From the NCBI GenBank assembly GCA_018241505.1, contig JAFEDS010000016.1, positions 434,001-498,000 of the forward strand: a DNA stretch of 64,000 nucleotides. The letters are read 5' to 3'. Of this stretch, positions 17,182-23,870 are shown one piece after another. How positions within the stretch are numbered: the first letter of the stretch is position 1; each line of letters begins with the position of its first letter. A program made the translations under genes and the position numbers. The stretch is from Pseudomonadota bacterium. GTDB lineage: Bacteria > Pseudomonadota > Gammaproteobacteria > Steroidobacterales > Steroidobacteraceae. The notes under the pieces are model-generated. The model ran no database searches. It worked only from the letters and a program-made list of their open reading frames with translations, and was not told the DNA's origin.

Positions 17182-18062
17182 GCGACTTCACCGAGTAGCC
17201 AATCTCGAAAAGCGCGCACGCCCGGGAGATCGGCCTTCTCCTCGGGATACACGAGGTAATAGGCGTGGTTGCTGCACACCGGCCGGTCAAAGGGGATGAT
17301 GAGCCGTCCCGCGGCGATTTCGTCTTCCACCAGGAACCGCGGCAGCACGGCGACGCCTATTCCGGCAATCGCGGCCTGGATCACCATTGAGAAGTGCTCG
17401 AATCGCGGACCTTTCAAGCCGTTGATTTGCGGCTGGCCCACGGCGGCGAACCATTCAACCCACGCGTTGGGGCGAGTGGTGTGTTGCAGAAGAGTGTGGT
17501 GCTCGAAGTCCTCGAGAGAAGTCAGCGCGTGGGCGCGAAGCGCCGCCGCCGAACATACTGGAACGACCTCCTCGCCCATCAGCCGATGCGACTTCACACC
17601 GGGCCAGGTCACATCGCCGAAATGGATGGCCGCATCCAGACGCTCCTTGGCGAAATCGAAAGCAACAGCGCGGGTGGTGAAATTGACAACAATGTTGGGA
17701 TGAGCGCGCGCGAACGACGCCATGCGGGGAATCAACCACTTTGTGCCGAATGTTGGCAGGATCGCCAGGTTGAGCACGCCACCGGTGCCCTGGTGAGCCA
17801 GCAACTCCAGCGTCGCGGCCTCGAGTCGTGACAGGCACGCGCGCACCTCGGGCAGGTACGCCGAACCAGCTTCGCTCAAAGTCAGCCGGTTACGCACACG
17901 ATGGAAGAGTTGCAAGCCGAGTGTCTCCTCGAGCGCACGAATCTGCCGGCTGACAGCGCCTTGCGTCAGATTCATCTCGGCGGCGGCGTCTGAAAACGAC
18001 AAGCGCCGGGCCGCCGCCTCAAATACCAAGAGGCTCGTCATCGAGGGCAATAGCCGGCGCAA
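17166..18062 (-). CDS. LysR-family (GcvA-like) regulator, divergent from the aminomutase operon
   Basis: This 298-residue regulator begins RRLLPSMTSLLVFEAAARRLSFSDAAAEMNLTQGAVSRQIRALEE, the N-terminus and helix-turn-helix of the GcvA-type subgroup. A substrate-binding domain follows (GVLNLAILPTFGTKWLIPRM). I chose TTG at 18062 because GGAGG lies 4 nt upstream and the protein then begins where GcvA homologues do. A GTG at 18092 would add 10 residues with no ribosome-binding site. It is read away from the aminomutase operon, with 170 bp between the starts, the classic LysR arrangement. I infer that it senses the amino acid that this operon degrades. Confidence 0.88.
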   Translation of the reverse strand: MRRLLPSMTSLLVFEAAARRLSFSDAAAEMNLTQGAVSRQIRALEETLGLQLFHRVRNRLTLSEAGSAYLPEVRACLSRLEAATLELLAHQGTGGVLNLAILPTFGTKWLIPRMASFARAHPNIVVNFTTRAVAFDFAKERLDAAIHFGDVTWPGVKSHRLMGEEVVPVCSAAALRAHALTSLEDFEHHTLLQHTTRPNAWVEWFAAVGQPQINGLKGPRFEHFSMVIQAAIAGIGVAVLPRFLVEDEIAAGRLIIPFDRPVCSNHAYYLVYPEEKADLPGVRAFRDWLLGEVAHWRA

Positions 18063-18136
18063 GGTGCCTCCTTTTTTCGCCAACTCTATCACGGTCAGCG
18101 CCTGGGAAGCCCGGTGCGCGGCGGCGGCGCCAGGTA

Positions 18137-18163
18137 TTACACCGGCTCATGGTCTGGTGATAA
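18137..18163. promoter_or_regulatory. Candidate LysR operator upstream of the aminomutase operon
   Basis: An imperfect inverted repeat, TTACACC then 12 bases then GGTGATAA, lies between the divergent LysR gene and the aminomutase operon, 70 bp before the first operon start codon. LysR regulators bind such interrupted dyads of a T-N11-A type. The core arms are CACC/GGTG. The assignment rests on position and symmetry only. Confidence 0.4.
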
Positions 18164-18232
18164 ATCATCGTTTGCCTGGAAATGACCGCCCCTGCAGCCT
18201 TGAGGCTCGGCAAGCAACACATCGAGGTATCC

Positions 18233-19645
18233 ATGGCTGCGGTCGTGTCAGACCCGGTTGTCAATCAACCTTCCGCCAAGGCCCAGGAGTTTCTGGCGGG
18301 TGTCCAGAACGGCAAATACAACCGCCAGATCATCACGGGGCTCGGCAAGTTCATGGAGGGAACTGCACCCGAGGACATGCAGTTGCTGTATTCGGCGCAG
18401 GAGCTGCAAGCCCTTGGGGCCCTGAAAGGGACTCACAGGGACGTGGAGGCGCGCATGCCCGTCAAGGTCACGCGCCACTACTTTGAGCTGGCGAAGCAGA
18501 GTGCGCCGTTGCGAACGCTGGTGAAGGCGAGTCCGAGGGAGACCGAGGATCTCGCGGGTGCGCCGGATCCGGGTAAGCAGATGGACTACAGCCCGGTCGA
18601 AGGGCTGATCCACAAGTACGAGCTCGGTCTGATTTATGTCGCGTCCACGTGCTCAGCCCACTGCCGGTTCTGCTACCGCGAAGAGCTCATCGCGCGAAAG
18701 GAAGTACAACGTCCCGACGGAACTGTTGCCCCGAAGGGTCTGGCTGAGATCGGTGCCATCGTCAACTATATACGCGAGCACAACGCGCAGGTTGCGCGCA
18801 ACGGCGGCCGTCATCCACAGACCAACCGCGAACGGCTCCGCGAGATTCTGATGTCAGGTGGCGATCCCATGGTGCTCTCCAACAAGAACATTGCGGCCTG
18901 GTGGTCGGCTTTGGCGGAGGCGGGAATCGAAAATATCCGCCTTGGCACCAAGGAGCTCGCGTTCTTCCCCGAACGTTTTGACGAGACGTTCTTCGACATG
19001 CTCGACCGGTTTCATGCGGCCTACCCGGGAACCCGGATTCGCCTGATGGTGCATTTCAACCATCCGGACGAGTTCCTCAAAAAGGACGGCCAGGGAGCCT
19101 ACCTGGACGATCCGCGCGGCGGGCTGCAGTGGATCGAGACGACGCAGCGCGCGATTCAAGAGCTCGGCAAGCGCGAGTGGCTGACCATCGACAACCAGGC
19201 GCCCATCATCAACGGCATCAACAACGATCCCGCGGTGCTGAGAATCATGCAACGCGAGCTGCGGCGTAACCGCGTTGAGAATCATTACTTCTTCTGCGGG
19301 CGCGACATCATCGGCCACAAAGCCTTCAATGTGCCCATTGAAGAGGCCTGGCGAGTTCTCAACGAGTCACAAAAGGGGCTCTCGGGTGTGGAGACACACG
19401 CCCGCTTGTCCATCACCCACTACAAAGGAAAAACGGAAGTTGCCGCGGTGACCACTCAACCGCTCGCCGGCGTCCCGGGCACCGAAAACGGCTTCGTGGT
19501 CCTGAAGCTGCTCCGTAACGCCGCTGACGCACCCGATCGCGGCAAAGTCACCATTGTGGCACGCAATCCCGAGGCAATCTGGTTCAGTGGCTATGACGAT
19601 CGGGTGATTTACGATGAGGCCGGCCTGTTCGGCGGGGCTCCGTGA
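18233..19645 (+). CDS. KamA-family radical SAM aminomutase, probably not lysine-specific
   Basis: This 470-residue enzyme belongs to the lysine 2,3-aminomutase family, which uses a [4Fe-4S] cluster, S-adenosylmethionine and PLP to move an alpha-amino group to the beta carbon. The cluster motif is Cys140-x3-Cys144-x2-Cys147 (CSAHCRFC), followed by MSGGDP and the HFNHPDE strand. Lys399 in HYKGKTEV lines up with the PLP lysine (Lys337 of the clostridial enzyme). Against the clostridial sequence as I recall it, the two aspartates that bind the lysine side-chain amine (Asp293, Asp330) align with Arg356 and Ser392/Ile393. Glutamate 2,3-aminomutase also replaces both. Start ATG 18233 has GAGG 5 nt upstream. 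The gene overlaps the CoA-transferase gene by 4 bp. Confidence 0.88.
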   Translation: MAAVVSDPVVNQPSAKAQEFLAGVQNGKYNRQIITGLGKFMEGTAPEDMQLLYSAQELQALGALKGTHRDVEARMPVKVTRHYFELAKQSAPLRTLVKASPRETEDLAGAPDPGKQMDYSPVEGLIHKYELGLIYVASTCSAHCRFCYREELIARKEVQRPDGTVAPKGLAEIGAIVNYIREHNAQVARNGGRHPQTNRERLREILMSGGDPMVLSNKNIAAWWSALAEAGIENIRLGTKELAFFPERFDETFFDMLDRFHAAYPGTRIRLMVHFNHPDEFLKKDGQGAYLDDPRGGLQWIETTQRAIQELGKREWLTIDNQAPIINGINNDPAVLRIMQRELRRNRVENHYFFCGRDIIGHKAFNVPIEEAWRVLNESQKGLSGVETHARLSITHYKGKTEVAAVTTQPLAGVPGTENGFVVLKLLRNAADAPDRGKVTIVARNPEAIWFSGYDDRVIYDEAGLFGGAP

Positions 19646-20352
19646 TCGACAAACGTTTCGGGTCCGCTGCCGATGCCGTCGCTGATATTCACGACGGCGC
19701 AACCGTACTCATCGGCGGCTTCGGTGAAGCGGGCAGTCCGATTGAGTTGATTCACGCACTGATTGACCAGGGCGCCACCGGGCTCACGGTGGTGAACAAC
19801 AATACTGGCAGCGGGCATGTGGGCCTCGCCGCACTCATCGAGCACGGCCGGGTCGCCCGAATGATCTGCTCCTATCCCCGCACCGGCAACTCCACAGTAT
19901 TTCAAGACAAGTACACCAAAGGAGAAGTTGCCCTGGAGCTCGTCCCACAGGGTACGCTCGCCGAGCGCATACGCGCCGGCGGGGCAGGTATTCCGGCTTT
20001 CTACACGCGGACGTCAGTCAACACGAGTCTTGCGCAGGGAAAGGAACTGCGCACCCTCTCCGGCGTCGAGTACGTTCTCGAATTCGCACTTAGAGCCGAT
20101 TTCGCGCTGATCAAGTGCTCGCGCTGCGATCGCTATGGAAATCTCGTTTACAACAAGACTGCCCGCAACTTCGCTCCGATCATGGCCACCGCGGCCAGAA
20201 CGACCATTGTTCAAACGGCGACCTATCTAGAAGCCGGTCAGCTCGATCCGGAAGCGATCGTGACGCCTGGCATCTACGTCGACCGGATCGTTACGGTTGC
20301 CGAGCCGTTACAGGAGTCCGCGTTGGTCGCAGCAGGAACGGTGTATCCATGA
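19642..20352 (+). CDS. CoA-transferase subunit A, 3-oxoadipate (PcaI)-like
   Basis: This 236-residue protein is the alpha subunit of a class I CoA-transferase. It opens ADIHDGATVLIGGFGEAGSP and has LIHALIDQGATGLTVVNNNTG, FQDKYTKGEVALELVPQGTLAERIRAGGAGIPAFYTRT, and KTARNFAPIMATAA. These track the protocatechuate-pathway PcaI subunit more closely than the acetoacetate-type AtoD. The GTG start overlaps the aminomutase stop by 4 bp, and its own stop overlaps the beta subunit ATG by 4 bp. No other aromatic-degradation gene is nearby, so its role is better explained by the amino acid operon: activating a beta-keto acid as its CoA ester. Confidence 0.9.
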   Translation: MIDKRFGSAADAVADIHDGATVLIGGFGEAGSPIELIHALIDQGATGLTVVNNNTGSGHVGLAALIEHGRVARMICSYPRTGNSTVFQDKYTKGEVALELVPQGTLAERIRAGGAGIPAFYTRTSVNTSLAQGKELRTLSGVEYVLEFALRADFALIKCSRCDRYGNLVYNKTARNFAPIMATAARTTIVQTATYLEAGQLDPEAIVTPGIYVDRIVTVAEPLQESALVAAGTVYP

Positions 20353-21017
20353 TTGGCTGGGACCGCGACCAGATCGCCCGCAACATTGCCAACGACATCC
20401 CGGAAGGGGCGATCGTCAACCTGGGCGTGGGTCTGCCTGAGAAGGTGGTCGACTTCATTCCTACAAACCGCGAAGTCCTCTTTCATACAGAGAACGGCTT
20501 GCTGGGAATGGGCCCCTCTCCCGCCGCCGGTCAAAGCGATCCCGAGCTCATCAACGCGGGAAAGAAGCGGGTGACCGCAATCGCAGGGGCTGCGTATTTC
20601 CATCACGCCGACAGCTTTGCCATGATCCGCGGAGGCCACATCGATGTCTGCGTACTCGGCGCGATGCAGGTTTCCGAGGCCGGCGATCTTGCGAACTGGT
20701 CCATGGGCGACGGCGACGCGGCTCCCGCGGTCGGCGGAGCCATGGATCTGGTTGCGGGCGTGAAAACCATCCTCGTCGCAACCACTCACTGCACGAAAAC
20801 AGGCGACAGCAAGCTGCTGCAGGTCTGCACACTGCCCCTGACAGGCCGCGGTGTGGTTCGCCGCGTTTACACCGACCTGGCTACCATCAACATCGGGCCC
20901 CGAGGTTTCGAGGTACAACAGATGGCGCCCGGAGTCGACCGGCAATACCTACAGCAGAGAACTGCCGCCCCCCTGCATTTTCCCATAAAGCCTCCCCAGG
21001 GAACTGAACCATGGTGA
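20349..21017 (+). CDS. CoA-transferase subunit B, 3-oxoadipate (PcaJ)-like
   Basis: This 222-residue beta subunit has the catalytic glutamate Glu48 in FHTENGLLGMGPSP. Further family motifs are FHHADSFAMIRGGHIDVCVLGAMQVS, DLANWSMGD, AVGGAMDLVAGVK and RRVYTDLA. The MGPSP after the catalytic glutamate and the GGHID region match PcaJ. The ATG at 20349 overlaps the alpha-subunit stop. A longer frame to 20115 lies inside the alpha subunit and is rejected. The tail is slightly extended (about 20 residues after the usual end) and overlaps the aminotransferase start by 7 bp. Succinyl-CoA is the likely CoA donor, as known for PcaIJ. Confidence 0.9.
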   Translation: MIGWDRDQIARNIANDIPEGAIVNLGVGLPEKVVDFIPTNREVLFHTENGLLGMGPSPAAGQSDPELINAGKKRVTAIAGAAYFHHADSFAMIRGGHIDVCVLGAMQVSEAGDLANWSMGDGDAAPAVGGAMDLVAGVKTILVATTHCTKTGDSKLLQVCTLPLTGRGVVRRVYTDLATINIGPRGFEVQQMAPGVDRQYLQQRTAAPLHFPIKPPQGTEPW

Positions 21018-22306
21018 ACACGAATAGCGCCGCACTGTATGAGCGTGCGCTGAAAGTCATGCCGGGCGGTTGCAGTCGCAACGCGGTAATCAAAAAACCT
21101 CACCCGCTGTACGCAGCCCACGGAGAGGGATGCTACCTGACCGACATCGAGGGCAACCGGCGCATCGACTTTTCAAACAACATGGGCTCGCTGATTCACG
21201 GCCATGCCTGTTCCGCGGTCATCCAGGCGGTGGAAGCGCAAATGCGGCGCGGCACCGCCTACATGATGGCAACCGAAGCCGAGGTTGAATACGCGGAATT
21301 TCTGTGCGGGCGGGCGCCGAGTTTCGAGAAGGTCCGCTTCCTCAACTCCGGAACCGAAGCCGTCATGTGCGCAATCAAGGTGGCACGTGCGTTCACCGGA
21401 CGGCCGATGATTGCGAAGGTCGAGGGCGCGTACCACGGACTGTACGATTACGTGGAAGTGAGCGAATCGGCCCAGCCGGCGAATTGGGGCAATCTCGACG
21501 AACCCAACTCCGTTCCGGTCGCTCAGGGCACGCCCGCTTCCGCACTGGCCGAAGTGGTTGTGATTCCTTTCAACGATGTGAATCGGGCCATCGCCCTGCT
21601 CGAGAAACACGCCAGTCAACTGGCGTGCGTCCTCATAGACCTGATGCCGCACCGCGTGGGTCTCATGCCTGCGGACCCGGGTTTTGTCAGGGCACTGCGC
21701 GAGTGGACGCGTAAGCACGGCGCTCTGCTGATTTTCGATGAGGTCATCACGTTCCGAACCACCTACACAGGCGCGCAGGGCAACTACGGTGTGCAACCCG
21801 ATCTGACGGCGTTGGGAAAGATCATCGGTGGCGGTTTCCCGGTAGGCGCTGTGGCAGGAAGAAGTGAGGTGATGAGTGTGCTCGATCCGTCATCCGGGAA
21901 GGCACTCGTGCCACACTCAGGCACTTTCAATGCCAACCCGGTAACAATGGTGGCGGGCCGCGCCGCAATGACAGCGTTCGATGAGGCCGCGGTCACGCGA
22001 CTGAATCGTCTGGGCGAGCTCGCTCGTGAACAGCTTCGTGAAGTGATCCAACAGGCAGGCGTGCCCGCTTGCGTAACGGGCATAGGATCTGTGTTTCGCA
22101 TCCACTTCAAGCCCGTGCCACCTCGAAATCACCGCGAGGCCTTCGTTGCGCCCGCTGAACGCGCACGGCAGCAGGCCTTCCTGAGCTATCTGCTCCAGAA
22201 CCAGGTCTTGCTGATTGAAACCTGCAGTGGAATGCTCTCAACCGCGATGACGGAAAGAGAAATTGAAATCCTGGGGACGGCGGTTCTGGGCGGTCTGCGT
22301 AGTTAA
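21011..22306 (+). CDS. Class III aminotransferase, beta-amino acid transaminase-like
   Basis: This 431-residue PLP enzyme lies in the glutamate-1-semialdehyde/beta-phenylalanine aminotransferase branch of class III. The PLP lysine is Lys270 (LGKIIGGG), the pyridine-binding acid is Asp243 (IFDEV), and the phosphate-cup motif is NSGTEA. The N-terminal VMPGGCSRNAV places Arg23 where the Variovorax beta-phenylalanine transaminase, as I recall it, has Arg41, the residue that grips the beta-carboxylate. A hemL role is unlikely because the GSA-type N-terminal N-S-P-V-R motif is absent and the context is catabolic. It is the last gene of the aminomutase operon, where it would convert the beta-amino acid into a beta-keto acid. 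Its end overlaps the convergent fecR gene by 4 bp. Confidence 0.87.
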   Translation: MVNTNSAALYERALKVMPGGCSRNAVIKKPHPLYAAHGEGCYLTDIEGNRRIDFSNNMGSLIHGHACSAVIQAVEAQMRRGTAYMMATEAEVEYAEFLCGRAPSFEKVRFLNSGTEAVMCAIKVARAFTGRPMIAKVEGAYHGLYDYVEVSESAQPANWGNLDEPNSVPVAQGTPASALAEVVVIPFNDVNRAIALLEKHASQLACVLIDLMPHRVGLMPADPGFVRALREWTRKHGALLIFDEVITFRTTYTGAQGNYGVQPDLTALGKIIGGGFPVGAVAGRSEVMSVLDPSSGKALVPHSGTFNANPVTMVAGRAAMTAFDEAAVTRLNRLGELAREQLREVIQQAGVPACVTGIGSVFRIHFKPVPPRNHREAFVAPAERARQQAFLSYLLQNQVLLIETCSGMLSTAMTEREIEILGTAVLGGLRS

Positions 22307-23286
22307 TTCCTACGCGAAGCCACCAGGACAGTATCACCCTGCCGGGTCACTGAAACGGGGAAACCTTGCTCCAATAGCCGTACAAACCCAACCGCATTGG
22401 TCGCAGCAAAGGTGCCGTCGATCTTCAGTGCCGCCACTGTGGAATCAGTGACGCGAATCTGCACGGTGTTATATCGATTGAGCTCCTCGGCCACGCTGCT
22501 CAAAGGTTCTCCGGCGAAGATCAGAAGCCCTCTGTCCCAGGCGAGACGGGCCGCTACCGCCCCCGGAGGAAGATTCGAAATGTGCACGCCCGTCGAGGTC
22601 ATCACGGCGCCCTGCCCGGCTCGCACACGGGCTCCCGCGTCATTACCCCGATGAACCGAGTCTTCCAAACTGACGATGCCCTCTGCAACATACACGTCGG
22701 TCTGCTGCGCACGCGTACGGACGGAGAAATCGGTGCCCACAGCCCTGACACGATCGGTGGCCACGGTCACCACGAACGGGCGTTGCGGATCCTTTGCCAC
22801 ATGGAAGCGAGCCTCACCCTGCAGCAAGCGGATTCCTCGCACACTCGAATCAAACACGACTTCAATGTCGGTCTGAGTGTTGAGCTCCAGAGTGGAGCCG
22901 TCGGAAAGCGTCTCGCGCATATATCCACCCACCGGCGTCGAGAAGGCGATGACACGAGGTTTGACCCGGCCGGCCTGCCACCAGACCGTGAGGGCTATCG
23001 CGACCAGCACGACAGCCGCGGCGGCGCCCCAACGCGGCCAGTTCCGAGTCGTCGTCGCTTGCTGGGTACCGGAGATTTCACGCTGCGCATTCTCGTACGA
23101 GCCGAGCGCGGCGATCCGATTCAATTGCCGCCAGGCGGCGCGCAAACGCAGGTAAGCCACTTCGCGCCGCGGATCGCCGGACAACCAACTCTCCAATTCC
23201 GCGCGCACGGCCGGATTCTCCGGCTCGGCATCCTGGCGCGCGAGCAGCGCGGCCGCCTGTTCTTCAATTTCGTTGGCTACACTCAT
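22303..23286 (-). CDS. FecR-family anti-sigma factor / sensor
   Basis: This 327-residue inner-membrane regulator has an N-terminal cytoplasmic DUF4880-type anti-sigma domain (ALLARQDAEP...LESWLSGDPRREVAYLRLRAAW), one transmembrane helix (AAAAVVLVAIALTVWW, about residues 89-104), and a periplasmic FecR domain (YMRETLSDGSTLELNTQTDIEVVFD, LLQGEARFHVAKD, AVGTDFSVRT). A C-terminal STN-like region follows (LNRYNTVQIRVTDSTVAALKIDGTF). It should hold the adjacent sigma factor inactive until the divergent TonB receptor reports ligand. It overlaps the sigma gene by 4 bp. Confidence 0.92.
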   Translation of the reverse strand: MSVANEIEEQAAALLARQDAEPENPAVRAELESWLSGDPRREVAYLRLRAAWRQLNRIAALGSYENAQREISGTQQATTTRNWPRWGAAAAVVLVAIALTVWWQAGRVKPRVIAFSTPVGGYMRETLSDGSTLELNTQTDIEVVFDSSVRGIRLLQGEARFHVAKDPQRPFVVTVATDRVRAVGTDFSVRTRAQQTDVYVAEGIVSLEDSVHRGNDAGARVRAGQGAVMTSTGVHISNLPPGAVAARLAWDRGLLIFAGEPLSSVAEELNRYNTVQIRVTDSTVAALKIDGTFAATNAVGFVRLLEQGFPVSVTRQGDTVLVASRRN

Positions 23287-23870
23287 TGCTCATCCACATC
23301 CCTACTGGACGGCCCACCGGCCAACTCGGCCGGAACCTCGCTGGTGACATCCCCAGAACCCCTGAACAGGGCATGGGCACAGATGCGCACCCCCTTCGCA
23401 ACCTGCTTCTGCACAGTGGCTTCCGCAATCCGCAAGCGCTCCGCGACTTCGCGCTGCGACAATCCATCGATCTTCCGGAGCAAAAACACGTCCCGGCAGC
23501 GCGGCGGCAGCGCCGCGATGGCCTGGATCACCACGCCGAGTAGATTTCGGCCAATCGCGGTCTGCTCAGGTCCGGGCTCCGGCGAGGAGAAATGCAGGTA
23601 TTCTGTTTCGGAAACCGGAATGAAGGGCACGACCCGGCGCGAGCGTAAATGATCAATGGCGACATGATGGGTGGTCTTCAACAAGAAGGCGCGTGGATAC
23701 AGGATGGTATCGCGGCGCGCCGCTTCGAGAACCTTTACATAAGCCTGTTGCAACAAGTCCTCGACCTCGTCGGGATCGTTGCAAAAGCGCGTCAACAGCC
23801 TCACGGCAGCCCGCTCGTGGGGCAACACGCGCGATTCAAACCAAGCTGCTGCATCGTTGTCGTTCGCCAC
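23283..23870 (-). CDS. FecI-type ECF sigma factor
   Basis: This ECF sigma factor of about 195 residues has region 2 (LLTRFCNDPDEVEDLLQQAYVKVLEAARR... FLLKTTHHVAIDHLRSRR) and region 4 (AIAALPPRCRDVFLLRKIDGLSQREVAERLRIAEATVQKQVAKG), the FecI layout. The frame is open 109 codons further upstream, through the divergent receptor gene. The best start is GTG at 23870, giving a short leader before WFESRVLPHERAA. No clear ribosome-binding site supports it. It overlaps fecR by 4 bp and should drive transcription of the divergent receptor. Confidence 0.87.
   Translation of the reverse strand: MANDNDAAAWFESRVLPHERAAVRLLTRFCNDPDEVEDLLQQAYVKVLEAARRDTILYPRAFLLKTTHHVAIDHLRSRRVVPFIPVSETEYLHFSSPEPGPEQTAIGRNLLGVVIQAIAALPPRCRDVFLLRKIDGLSQREVAERLRIAEATVQKQVAKGVRICAHALFRGSGDVTSEVPAELAGGPSSRDVDEQ

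Noticed and set aside
18182-18232. Upstream start for the aminomutase adding 17 residues
   Set aside because: The ATG at 18233 has GAGG 5 nt upstream, while the earlier start has no ribosome-binding site.
19642-21017. pcaIJ as part of an aromatic (protocatechuate) pathway
   Set aside because: No other pca gene is in the window, and the two genes are coupled on both sides to amino acid enzymes.
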